From Candidatus Omnitrophica bacterium CG1_02_40_15 (GTDB taxonomy: Bacteria > Omnitrophota > Gorgyraeia > Gorgyraeales > Gorgyraeaceae): DNA of 20,099 nucleotides. The position numbers and the translations under genes were made by a program. The stretch spans positions 1 to 20,099 of the forward strand of contig MNVP01000013.1 of NCBI GenBank assembly GCA_001871815.1, written 5' to 3'. Shown piece after piece: positions 13,325 to 20,099 of this stretch. Each line of letters begins with the position of its first letter. Position 1 is the first letter of the stretch. The notes under the pieces are model-generated. The model made no database searches and was not told the DNA's origin. It saw only the letters and a program-made list of their open reading frames with translations.

Positions 13325-15376
13325 ATGAAAAAGTTATCAATTATACTTTTTATATTGATATTCCTTGCACAAGGAGTATTAGTTTATGCAGAAGAATTGA
13401 GTAAAACTACATTTAATTTAGGAGAAGTTTTCGTAACCGCGGAAGAAGAGATAGGAGAAGGGAAAAGCAAGATAGAAAGCAAGATTCTCAAGACCCACAA
13501 GATTGTGGATTTAGCAGAAATACTTTCTGATGAAATGATAGAGGCCTCCATGATCCGTAAAAGTGGTTATGGGAATGAAGTGGGGTTAAGAGGTTTTACA
13601 AAAAGCAACCTGCGTTTTACTCAGGACGATACGCTTATCGAAGGCTCCTGCGGAAGCCGCAAAGACCCGCCGCTTTCTCATATTAACCTTTTAACAATAC
13701 AAAAAATAGAAGTAGGAGAAGGGCCTTATGATGTGAGTTTGCCGGGCGCCTTAGGAGGCAATATCAACGTTATCACAAAAGATACCCAGAAAGGTTTTCA
13801 TGGCGAACTGCTTTCAAAGTTTGGTTCTTTTGAATACTTAAGCCAAGGTGGCTTTGTCACCGGGGGAAGTGATGCCCTACAGGGATTATTCGGCTACAAC
13901 TACTCCAAATCCGGGCAGTATAAAGACGGGGCAGGTAATAAGTTAAGCAGTTTTAACCCAGCCTATAATGATGACGGAAAAAATATGGACGCTTTTGAAA
14001 AACACGATTTCTGGGGTAAGGCTACCACTAAACCGGCTGAGAACCAGAAGCTTACTTTTTCATCGTCATTTGGGCAGGCCAACGATATTATGACGCCTCG
14101 TGTGGGTATGGATACCGAAAAGGAGAAAACTTATCTTAATAAGGCAGAATACATTTTAGATAATCTTAGCTCGATTTCAGAACAGTTGAAATTGACCGCG
14201 TATTATAACCGGATCGAGCATTATCCTTATGGCAAATATAGAACCGGTGGTGTTAATAACAAGAGAATAGAGGCTATCTCATCCATCACAGGCGCTCAGA
14301 TTGAGAATAAAGCCACAAGTGATATGGCGTTGTTTACCTACGGGACCGACTTTTATTATCGCAACTGGTATGGCGATATTTTCAATAGATTTACAGGCGC
14401 GATGTTGAACGATGAATTATTCCCCGATGTGGACGAACTTGATTTCGGGGCATATATTAAAGCTGAGAAGGATATTGGTAAACTATCAATGGCAGCTGGA
14501 TTGCGGGCTGATGTTTCTCGCACAGAAGCGCAGGAGGATTTGAAATTCAGCAAAGCCATGACTGATGAAAACAAGCAGACCGATGTTTTCCCCAGCGCCA
14601 ATATCTTTTTAAAATATTTCTTACAGGAGGATACAAATATTTTTGGCGGGGTTGGGCTGACTACCAGAACACCTACGGCAGTTGAACGGTATGTTCAAGA
14701 GGGTGCCACGTATTACGGTAATCCTGACCTTAAGCCATCGCATAATCTTGAGACAGACCTTGGTTTTGAGACAAAGATTCTGGAACGCTTGAAAATTAAG
14801 ACAAAAGGTTTTTACAGCTATTTAAGCGATTTCATTTATCAGGAGCAGAAAACGAGCGGTGTCAGGACATATACAAATATCGATGTCTACCTCTTTGGAG
14901 GAGACATAACCGCTGATTTTGATTTAGGGCATGGTTTTGCCGTGGAAGGCGGACTGGCTTACCAGAAAGGAAGAAAACTTGACCAGCCTGAAAACAACAA
15001 CGACAAAGACCTTGCCGAAATTGCACCGCTTAAGACAAAACTCGCTTTAAATTATGATAAGAATGGTTTCTTTGCGATATATGAGTGGGTGCATTCCGAA
15101 CAAAGTAAAGATATTGACCGTGACGCTGGAGAAACGCCTCTTAAAGGCTGGGATGTGTTTAATTTTAGGGCGGGGTACCAATTTGCTGAGAAGAAAGGGA
15201 GTTTATCATTTTTAGATGGACTCAGCTTAAACTTTGGTATTGATAATATGTTTGATAAAAAATATACTGTTGCGAATTCCTATGAATACGACCCGACTGA
15301 TCCGGGTGGGACGAATGTAAAAATAGTCAATGAACCAGGACGGTTTATCTATGCCAGCCTTTCTTATTCTTTTTAA
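13325..15376 (+). CDS. OprC/NosA-like TonB-dependent metal receptor
   Basis: A 683-residue outer-membrane transporter. The signal peptide is about 1-22 (ending VYA) and the TonB box region is GEVFVTAEE (33-41). The plug includes EVGLRGFTKSNLRFTQDDT, then GSCGSRKDPPLSHINLLTIQ (107-126) and GALGGNINVITK. The block C-x-x-x-[M/K]-D-P-P is the signature of OprC/NosA copper receptors. In OprC, from memory, the copper ligands are a CxxxM pair plus an HxM pair; here C109 is kept but the Met is K113 and I find no obvious HxM at the matching place, so the metal site is altered. The barrel ends FIYASLSYSF with terminal Phe. AAAGGAGG precedes the ATG. Behind a Zur box, zinc import (ZnuD role) is as likely as copper. 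Confidence 0.88.
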   Translation: MKKLSIILFILIFLAQGVLVYAEELSKTTFNLGEVFVTAEEEIGEGKSKIESKILKTHKIVDLAEILSDEMIEASMIRKSGYGNEVGLRGFTKSNLRFTQDDTLIEGSCGSRKDPPLSHINLLTIQKIEVGEGPYDVSLPGALGGNINVITKDTQKGFHGELLSKFGSFEYLSQGGFVTGGSDALQGLFGYNYSKSGQYKDGAGNKLSSFNPAYNDDGKNMDAFEKHDFWGKATTKPAENQKLTFSSSFGQANDIMTPRVGMDTEKEKTYLNKAEYILDNLSSISEQLKLTAYYNRIEHYPYGKYRTGGVNNKRIEAISSITGAQIENKATSDMALFTYGTDFYYRNWYGDIFNRFTGAMLNDELFPDVDELDFGAYIKAEKDIGKLSMAAGLRADVSRTEAQEDLKFSKAMTDENKQTDVFPSANIFLKYFLQEDTNIFGGVGLTTRTPTAVERYVQEGATYYGNPDLKPSHNLETDLGFETKILERLKIKTKGFYSYLSDFIYQEQKTSGVRTYTNIDVYLFGGDITADFDLGHGFAVEGGLAYQKGRKLDQPENNNDKDLAEIAPLKTKLALNYDKNGFFAIYEWVHSEQSKDIDRDAGETPLKGWDVFNFRAGYQFAEKKGSLSFLDGLSLNFGIDNMFDKKYTVANSYEYDPTDPGGTNVKIVNEPGRFIYASLSYSF

Positions 15377-15428
15377 GTAGAATAAGGAAGCACGTTTAGT
15401 TTTTGAGGTATTAAAAGGAGGTAGGGGT

Positions 15429-16031
15429 ATGTTTGAATTTCTTATGAAGGGTGGTTTTTTGATGTGGCCGATTTTATTGTGTTCGCTGATTTCGGTTACT
15501 ATTATCCTGGAACGGTTATATAAGCTGCATCGAGCTAGGATAAAGATTCCAAATATATTATCAAGGGTGAAGAATCTTCTTAAAGAAGGCAGGGCTGATG
15601 AGGCCTTAAAATTATGTGAAAGCGTTAACGACCCTGTTGCTCATATTTTAGCTATTGGAATTCGTATCCGTAAAAGAAGTTTAGAAGAGCAGGAAAAGAT
15701 GATTTCCCGTGCCGGTTCCAAGATTATCCGGCAACTGGAGAAAAATTTACGCGGTTTAGCCATTATAGGCAATATCGCTCCTTTAATGGGATTATTAGGC
15801 ACTGTGACAGGGATGATAAAGGCCTTTATAAAAATACAAGAATTGGGTGGCAGAGTAGATGCCTCGGTTTTAGCCGGGGGCATTTGGGAGGCATTGATCA
15901 CCACGGCGGCAGGGTTATCTGTGGCCATCCCAACCTTGGTTGCTTATCATTACTTTGAAAGTAAAGTAGACAATATAGGCGCTTGGATGAAAGATGGAGC
16001 AGGAGAGCTTTTGGAGATCGAACATGCCTGA
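15429..16031 (+). CDS. exbB: ExbB/TolQ/MotA-family proton channel subunit
   Basis: A 200-residue inner-membrane protein of the TonB energy-coupling complex. Membrane segments lie at about 10-30 (GGFLMWPILLCSLISVTIIL), 106-130 (GLAIIGNIAPLMGLLGTVTG) and 147-175 (GGIWEALITTAAGLSVAIPT). The APLMGLLGTVTGMI block and the EALITTAAGL block with its channel-lining Thr residues are the family signature. It has a clear AAAGGAGGT ribosome site. With the ExbD and TonB genes that follow at once, it is ExbB rather than TolQ or MotA. Confidence 0.93.
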   Translation: MFEFLMKGGFLMWPILLCSLISVTIILERLYKLHRARIKIPNILSRVKNLLKEGRADEALKLCESVNDPVAHILAIGIRIRKRSLEEQEKMISRAGSKIIRQLEKNLRGLAIIGNIAPLMGLLGTVTGMIKAFIKIQELGGRVDASVLAGGIWEALITTAAGLSVAIPTLVAYHYFESKVDNIGAWMKDGAGELLEIEHA

Positions 16032-16051
16032 TAAAAAAGAGGATTATACTT

Positions 16052-16462
16052 ATGGAATTTGAAGGAAGAAAGAGAGTAGATACCCGTTTAAACATTGCCC
16101 CTTTGATAGATGTTGTCTTTCTGCTTTTGATATTCTTTATGCTTTCAGCCCATTTTGTTACCCAGCCTGGGATAAAGCTTACCTTGCCAACTGCCAGTAC
16201 AGCAAAGCTTCACACGGAGGAAGATCTTATTATATCTATCACAAATGATAATGATCTATATCTGAACGAAGAAAGGGTTAATTTGGACAACCTCCTAGAG
16301 AAACTGCGTGTAAAATTAAATAAATCACAGAAGAAAACCGTAATTATTAAAGCTGATGAAAAGATAGATTTAGGCTTGGCAGTAAAGGTTATGGATATTG
16401 CAAAACAGGCAGAAGCAGAAGGGCTGGTTATTTCAACCAAGGCAGAAGAAGATGCAAAGTAA
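16052..16462 (+). CDS. exbD: ExbD/TolR biopolymer transport subunit
   Basis: A 136-residue protein: short cytoplasmic N-terminus (MEFEGRKRVDTRLNIAP), one membrane helix about 18-39 with the essential proton-carrying Asp in PLIDVVFLLLIFFML, then a periplasmic domain ending in ISTKAEEDAK. I use ATG 16052, with GAGG nine bases before it, rather than 15983, which would overlap exbB and add a basic tail foreign to the family. The gene overlaps tonB by 11 bases. Confidence 0.93.
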   Translation: MEFEGRKRVDTRLNIAPLIDVVFLLLIFFMLSAHFVTQPGIKLTLPTASTAKLHTEEDLIISITNDNDLYLNEERVNLDNLLEKLRVKLNKSQKKTVIIKADEKIDLGLAVKVMDIAKQAEAEGLVISTKAEEDAK

Positions 16463-17054
16463 TAGAGCAATTAGAACTGCATTTTTGATTTCTTTGATGG
16501 GGCACTGCCTTTTTTTAGGTATGCCGGGAATGAACATAGCGTCACATCAGGATAAGCAGCCAGAAGATGTGGTGGTTAGGGTAGAGATAGAGAAACCCCC
16601 GCTTTTGCCGAAGATAGACGTGATGGGAGAAGAAAAGAAGCTAAAGGAAATAGTAAAGGAAGAAAAACTGCCAGAGTCAGAACCCGAGAAACAGATTGAA
16701 GAAGTAGTGATAGAAAAACCGGAACCAGTCCAAGAAATTGTTGAGGTGATAAATCCTGAAAGTGAGGCAATGCTTCGTTATCAGGATATGGTAAAACAAA
16801 GAATCGAGGAGGTGCGAAGATACCCCTCCTGGGCAAAAAGGCAGGGAATTGAGGGGATAGTCTATTTAAGTTTCACAGTCTTATCAAATGGATTGAGCCA
16901 AGATATTAAAATAGTCCGCTCTTCTAATTCCCCTATTCTCGATAAAGAGGCAATTGAGACCATAAAACGAGCCAATTCTTTCCCGCCTATGCCGAAAGAA
17001 ATAAACACATCTTTTGTTCAAATGGAAGTTTCCATAGTTTTTACATTGAAGTGA
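16452..17054 (+). CDS. tonB: TonB energy transducer
   Basis: A 200-residue protein linking the ExbBD motor to outer-membrane receptors. The N-terminal helix (about 8-28) contains S14-x-x-x-H18, the SxxxH motif that contacts ExbB-ExbD in E. coli TonB. A Pro/Glu/Lys-rich spacer spans about 40-105 (KPEPVQEIVEV and similar). The C-terminal domain (about 115-200) shows RRYPSWAKRQGIEGIVYLSF, VRSSNSPILDKEAIETIK and FPPMPKE, the classic TonB fold that binds TonB boxes. ATG 16452 overlaps the exbD end; an upstream start at 16398 would add a basic stretch and bury the gene deeper in exbD. It probably serves both receptors in this window. Confidence 0.93.
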   Translation: MQSNRAIRTAFLISLMGHCLFLGMPGMNIASHQDKQPEDVVVRVEIEKPPLLPKIDVMGEEKKLKEIVKEEKLPESEPEKQIEEVVIEKPEPVQEIVEVINPESEAMLRYQDMVKQRIEEVRRYPSWAKRQGIEGIVYLSFTVLSNGLSQDIKIVRSSNSPILDKEAIETIKRANSFPPMPKEINTSFVQMEVSIVFTLK

Positions 17055-17122
17055 TTAAAATAATTACAATGTTTTAAAATATATACATGTCAAAAAACTT
17101 TGCAAGTTTTGCAACATTTTTC

Positions 17123-17150
17123 TTGACAAAGAAAAACAGTGGCGTATACT
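17123..17150 (+). promoter_or_regulatory. Promoter of small RNA 1
   Basis: TTGACA (17123-17128), a 16-base spacer and TATACT (17145-17150) are close to the ideal vegetative promoter. Just upstream, 17090-17115 holds AAACTT-TGC-AAGTTT and a repeated TTTGCAA, a possible operator. The predicted start of transcription is about 17157. Confidence 0.75.
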
Positions 17151-17156
17151 TAAGTT

Positions 17157-17292
17157 AGTTGTGAATATTTGATAATTTAATTTAAAGGGGATCGCGGGAG
17201 CGGTTTCTTTAAAGGTCTAAAAACAGCCTTATTGAAAGAATCAAGGGGCTGATTTCCGAATATCTCAAGTTCGGAAGTCAGCCCCTTTTTTT
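17157..17292 (+). ncRNA. Small transcript 1 (unrecognised family)
   Basis: Between a near-consensus promoter and a long terminator hairpin is a stretch of about 135 bases with no reading frame of note. TTTAAAG (17181-17187) can pair with CTTTAAA (17207-17213), enclosing CGC/GCG (17193-17195, 17200-17202), so the body is structured. I do not recognise the family. It could be a free-standing small RNA or an attenuated leader of the primase operon downstream. Confidence 0.55.
17243..17292 (+). terminator. Strong terminator of small transcript 1
   Basis: An 18-pair stem, 17243-17260 with 17270-17287 and one G-T wobble, has a nine-base loop and is followed by further T residues to 17292. The base AAGGGGCTGA/TCAGCCCCTT is very stable. 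Confidence 0.93.
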
Positions 17293-17295
17293 GTG

Positions 17296-17324
17296 TTGAC
17301 AAGGGCAAAATAGTGATGTATATT
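17296..17324 (+). promoter_or_regulatory. Promoter of small transcript 2
   Basis: TTGACA (17296-17301), 17 bases and TATATT (17319-17324) give a near-consensus promoter beginning four bases after the first terminator. The predicted start is about 17331. Confidence 0.75.
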
Positions 17325-17330
17325 TTAGCT

Positions 17331-17446
17331 AGTAGCAAATATGTGATTTATCCAGTCGCGGAAAACTCGGTCTCGCTTCTTAAGAAGATCGGAGAAAACT
17401 CGGGCTGGCATTTTCGAGCAAAACTCGGAAGTGCCAGCTTTTTTTG
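17331..17446 (+). ncRNA. Small transcript 2 with three AAAACTCGG copies (unrecognised)
   Basis: About 115 bases from the second promoter to the second terminator. AAAACTCGG occurs three times (17362-17370, 17395-17403, 17420-17428); the last starts in the terminator loop. CTTC-TTAA-GAAG (about 17376-17387) forms a small hairpin between the first two copies. CCAGTC (17352-17357) can pair with GGCTGG (17403-17408), which would unfold the 5' side of the terminator, so an antiterminator is possible. No coding frame is evident and the family is unknown to me. Confidence 0.55.
17404..17445 (+). terminator. Strong terminator of small transcript 2
   Basis: A 15-pair stem, 17404-17418 with 17424-17438 (two G-T wobbles), loop CAAAA, and T7 right after it, then more T residues. 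It resembles the first terminator in its upper stem and 3' side (CGGAAGT followed by a CAGC-containing arm). It ends 40 bases before the next gene, and I see no promoter in that gap. Confidence 0.93.
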
Positions 17447-17484
17447 TTTTTTATGCTAAATTAAACTAAAAGCTTGATGAAAAC

Positions 17485-17718
17485 ATGAATAACTCTACTT
17501 ACTCCACAAACGACCTCTGGCTTTCAGCTTTCCTTAAGGCAAAAGGCTTAAAGATTATCCGGGTTGAAGGTAATAACCGCCGCGCAGTCTTTGTTTTTGA
17601 GGATACTTCTAACCGGAAAGAACTAATCGAAGAATTCTATAATAACGGCTCAGTAGGCGTAACCTTAATTAAAAACGCCATGGCGGACCTAAAGTCTGCC
17701 ATTTTTAATATGGAGTAG
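17485..17718 (+). CDS. Small DUF5659-like protein
   Basis: A 77-residue protein: MNNSTYSTNDLWLSAFLKAK, GLKIIRVEGNNRRAVFVFED, then a helical tail with NGSVGVTLIKNAMADLKSAI. The pattern of an N-terminal Y.T.dl.laAfL...G, a central beta pair and a helical end resembles DUF5659 proteins, small products common on mobile elements next to primases. Function is unknown. The ribosome site is weak (TTGATG) and there is no promoter between the second terminator and the ATG, so expression seems to need read-through of the upstream terminators. The primase gene follows after 16 bases. Confidence 0.65.
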   Translation: MNNSTYSTNDLWLSAFLKAKGLKIIRVEGNNRRAVFVFEDTSNRKELIEEFYNNGSVGVTLIKNAMADLKSAIFNME

Positions 17719-17734
17719 ACAAGGAGCAAACAAG

Positions 17735-19771
17735 ATGCAAGATGAAAAAATCAATGAATTAGTTGAGCAGTATCATAAGGCCTTACCGGAACGAATCCGC
17801 ATTTATTTTAACCAGCGCTGCCTTCCTAACGAAATCATCAATAAATTCAAGATTGGCTGGACTGGCTCAACAATAAGCATACCTATTTACAATAAAGATA
17901 ATCAATACACCTTCTTTAAATTCCGTAGGAACCCATTTTTGGATTCAACCGAAGAAGCAAAATATTTGTTTAGTAAAGATGGTCATGCTGAGCTCTATGG
18001 TTGGGAAAATGTAACTAATCCCAAACCAATTCTTGTTATCTGCGAAGGGGAATTCGACCGCTTGGTCCTTGAATCTATGGGTATCCCGGCAGTAACTTCT
18101 ACTGCGGGCGCAGCTACTTTTAAAGACGAGTGGGTTGTTGCTTTAAGAGAGATATCCAACCTGTATATTTGTTTTGACCGGGATGATGCGGGGCTAACCG
18201 CCAGCAGAAACCTCATTGAAAGATTGCCCCACGCTAAATTCGTCTCTTTATCCAAGCTACCCCAAGGTAAAAAAGATATTACTGATTTTTTCACAACAGG
18301 CAATAGTGTTCAAGATTTTAACCGGCTTCTAAAGGAAGCCAAAACTCTTGATGAGCTAGATTTTTGTTTTAACGCCCTTGGCTCGGATGAGGTTAATTTT
18401 CTTCACCCTTCGCAGGACTTCTGCGGCAATACTGCTTATTTTACTATTCCCTTTACTGAATATACTAGAGACGCTAAAAACCCTTTTAAGCAGCTCTATT
18501 ATGTGGTAAGCAGCGAAAGAAAGCTCTTGAAGCTGGAAGATAAAGCCGAATTCTACAATAAATATGGCAAAGTCATTAAAGAGCTGCCCTTTATAAAGAA
18601 TCCCGAGCCTCGCTGGCAGGCTGAGGCAATAAAGGAATTCGTTTTTAACGGTTACACTCCTACACCTTACAGGGTTCATGCGGAAATAGAGCGCATCTAC
18701 TACAAATATTCCGAGATAAAAGACTCCGGTTGGTATCTAATACTTCCTCTTTGGGTTATAGGCACCTACCTTTATCATCTTTTTGAAACTTACCCTTATT
18801 TAGCCTTTGAAGGCTTAAAGAATACCGGAAAATCCAAAACTGCCCGGCTTACCACGCGTATGTCCTTTAATGGCATCTTCTCAGTAAATGCCTCAGAAGC
18901 TACCCTTTACCGGGATATTGAGAATTTAAGGCCCACCTTTGGCATAGATGAAGCGGAAATCCTCAAGGACCCGGAAAAATCCAAGTCTATCCGCGCGATC
19001 TTAAATGCCGGCCATTTCAAGGGCGCCTGCGTCCTAAGACAAGAGAAGACTCCTAAGGGAGAGTTTTACACCAGGAAATATTCTGTCTATTCTCCCAAGC
19101 TTATTGCTAATACCAAAGGCCTGGAAGATACACTTGAGAGCCGGACCATTAAGATAATCATGCTGCGGGCCAAGACCGAAAAAGGCCTGCTTCTTGACAC
19201 GGAAACCTCTGAAAACTGGAACTATATCCGGCACCTCTGTTATACCTTTAGCCTCTGTTTCTTTAAGGAAATAAGGGAAATTTATCTTACCGATCCACAG
19301 GTAAAAATAGCCAATAACAGATTCAATGACCTCTGGTGTCCGCTTCTATCGATAGCCAGGTTTGTCTTTAAGAATAATCAGGATAAGTTCAAACAGATTA
19401 AGGATTTTGCCCTTGAGCAGATAGGCCTATCCCAGGATGACAGCTTAGATGACCGCACAAGCGCTTTTCTCAAGGGCTTAAAAGACTTGACCCTAAATAC
19501 TGATACTGCCAGTTCAAGCGAGCAAATAAAAAAAGCAATGCAGCCTTATTTAGAGGATGAGGCATTCATTAATATAACTGCCAAATGGATCGGCTGGAAA
19601 ATGCGCTCTTTTGGCTTAAATAAGGACAAACATAGAATAAACAAAGGCTACTTATATCACCTCTTTAAAAAGGACGTAGATGATATCTTAATTAGGTATC
19701 TGGAGTCAGACTATTTACACCAAGAAAAAACTACACTAACTACACAAACTGCACCAACTACACTGGTATAG
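17735..19771 (+). CDS. Toprim primase fused to AAA/SF3-like helicase domain
   Basis: A 678-residue replication protein of plasmid/phage type. A DnaG-like Toprim domain (about 45-200) shows the catalytic acidic residues E104 in ICEGEFD and D148/D150 in CFDRDDAG. No CHC2 zinc finger is seen at the N-terminus. The second half (about 330-500) is a P-loop ATPase: Walker A EGLKNTGKS (359-367), Walker B-like TFGIDEAE (401-408), sensor Asn in KLIANTKG (455-462) and a candidate arginine finger R470 in LESR. Such fusions start and unwind replication on small mobile elements. The C-terminus is odd: codons 666-677 spell TTLTTQTAPTTL from a 9-base tandem repeat that continues as inverted copies past the stop. 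ATG 17735 has AAGGAG ten bases before it. Confidence 0.87.
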   Translation: MQDEKINELVEQYHKALPERIRIYFNQRCLPNEIINKFKIGWTGSTISIPIYNKDNQYTFFKFRRNPFLDSTEEAKYLFSKDGHAELYGWENVTNPKPILVICEGEFDRLVLESMGIPAVTSTAGAATFKDEWVVALREISNLYICFDRDDAGLTASRNLIERLPHAKFVSLSKLPQGKKDITDFFTTGNSVQDFNRLLKEAKTLDELDFCFNALGSDEVNFLHPSQDFCGNTAYFTIPFTEYTRDAKNPFKQLYYVVSSERKLLKLEDKAEFYNKYGKVIKELPFIKNPEPRWQAEAIKEFVFNGYTPTPYRVHAEIERIYYKYSEIKDSGWYLILPLWVIGTYLYHLFETYPYLAFEGLKNTGKSKTARLTTRMSFNGIFSVNASEATLYRDIENLRPTFGIDEAEILKDPEKSKSIRAILNAGHFKGACVLRQEKTPKGEFYTRKYSVYSPKLIANTKGLEDTLESRTIKIIMLRAKTEKGLLLDTETSENWNYIRHLCYTFSLCFFKEIREIYLTDPQVKIANNRFNDLWCPLLSIARFVFKNNQDKFKQIKDFALEQIGLSQDDSLDDRTSAFLKGLKDLTLNTDTASSSEQIKKAMQPYLEDEAFINITAKWIGWKMRSFGLNKDKHRINKGYLYHLFKKDVDDILIRYLESDYLHQEKTTLTTQTAPTTLV

Positions 19772-19856
19772 CCTAAAGTGTAGTTTTAGTGTAGTTTTTG
19801 TGCAGTTTTTTAAAGGGTTTTGTGCTTGAAGTGTAGTTAATGTAGTTTATGTAGTT
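19729..19856 (+). repeat. Iteron-like array in both orientations
   Basis: Four direct copies of AACTACAC (third copy AACTGCAC) start at 19729, 19738, 19747 and 19756, exactly nine bases apart, inside the 3' end of the primase gene. After the stop, six copies of the complement lie in reverse: GTGTAGTT at 19778 and 19789, GTGCAGTT at 19800, GTGTAGTT at 19831, and ATGTAGTT at 19840 and 19849. Short, regularly spaced repeats beside a replication gene are typical of origins or initiator-binding sites. Pairing of the two halves, for example AAACTGCAC (19746-19754) with GTGCAGTTT (19800-19808) before a T-run, could also make a terminator. Confidence 0.85.
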
Positions 19857-19899
19857 TTTTAGGATGGGTAACAGGTGTTAGCATCAAAGCTTTAAAAAA

Positions 19900-20099
19900 T
19901 GGCTAAAATTAATTCGCAATTTAATTCTCAAGGAATTAAAACAGGGATAACAATTATCTCATTCTGCGTATGTGCATTATTTTGCGCATTATTTTTTGAG
20001 CATGTTCTTTTATACCAAGCGCTTATGGTTATGGCTTGCGGTAAGCCTTCGGGCAACTTTTCCCACAACCCTGCCGAAGGCTACCGCATACCTTACCCG
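19900..20099 (+). CDS. Small hydrophobic ORF running off the right edge
   Basis: An open frame of 66 codons from ATG 19900 to the window end, with no stop. The product starts MAKINSQFNSQGIKTG, has one likely membrane helix (about 15-34, rich in Cys and Phe: TIISFCVCALFCALFFEHV), then passes through the inverted repeat as ALMVMACGKPSGNFSHNPAE. No good ribosome site is present. Support comes from the left copy, where the same frame stays open for a further 23 codons beyond the shared part and ends just before the recombinase promoter. That suggests a gene order small ORF then recombinase beyond this edge, which is inference. It may equally be a chance frame. Confidence 0.4.
20011..20098 (-). 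repeat. Right copy of 88-bp terminal inverted repeat
   Basis: Reverse complement of 598-685 with three mismatches (see the left copy). It includes the same bulged hairpin and the AAGCGCTT palindrome (20017-20024), here flanked by ACC and GGT. The match reaches the next-to-last base of the window, so its outer limit is unknown. Ending inside a repeat is also what an assembly break would look like. Confidence 0.9.

Noticed and set aside
15983..16051. Upstream start for exbD
   Set aside because: It overlaps exbB and adds residues not seen in ExbD; ATG 16052 has a ribosome site at normal distance.
1..20099. Complete circular plasmid
   Set aside because: The two ends share an inverted, not a direct, repeat, and the recombinase is cut by the left edge, so no circular overlap is shown.
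1..20099. Genome-wide TAG reassignment
   Set aside because: Several intact genes here end in TAG at the expected family length, so the porin TAG is an isolated case.

Overview
The window looks like part of a Gram-negative bacterial genome of moderate-to-low GC. Outer-membrane TonB receptors, a porin and a complete ExbB-ExbD-TonB motor imply two membranes. FeoAB, NikR and an ECF-type Ni/Co transporter suggest a life at low oxygen or low metal supply. I suspect an uncultivated lineage such as Omnitrophota, but only from general gene style; nothing here proves it. No rRNA, tRNA or CRISPR array is visible.

Layout. Positions 1-685 hold the start of a serine recombinase reading out of the left edge, its promoter, and a headless ORF fragment. 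From 713 to 17054, all on the plus strand, lies a long trace-metal acquisition region: (a) a DtxR/MntR-type regulator with two matching operators, then feoA-feoA-feoB, a small DUF2292 protein and a porin split by an in-frame TAG (782-5497); (b) a LysM/amidase lipoprotein (5653-6420); (c) nikR with its own operator, followed by a leader that reads as a cobalamin riboswitch, then a TonB receptor and nikKLMQO-type genes (6514-12437); (d) a Zur-like regulator behind a near-canonical Zur box, a His-rich small membrane protein, an OprC-like TonB receptor, and exbB-exbD-tonB (12460-17054). From 17123 to 20099 come two short tandem transcripts, each with a near-consensus promoter and a strong terminator, then a DUF5659-like gene, a Toprim plus AAA-type primase/helicase, an array of 8-9 bp repeats in both orientations, and a small ORF running off the right edge.

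How it fits together. Three metal sensors (Fe/Mn, Ni, Zn) and one RNA sensor (cobalamin) each sit beside the uptake genes they probably control. The ExbB-ExbD-TonB set in the Zur block could power both outer-membrane receptors, so the blocks form one physiological unit covering Fe, Ni/Co and Zn or Cu.

The most unusual points are: the tandem small RNAs and repeat array around the primase gene; an 88-bp inverted repeat (3 mismatches) at 598-685 and 20011-20098 that joins the recombinase end to the primase end; and the pairing of nickel-type proteins and NikR with a cobalamin riboswitch. The two edges look like mobile-element DNA, and the metal region between them may be cargo or simply chromosome between two element copies.
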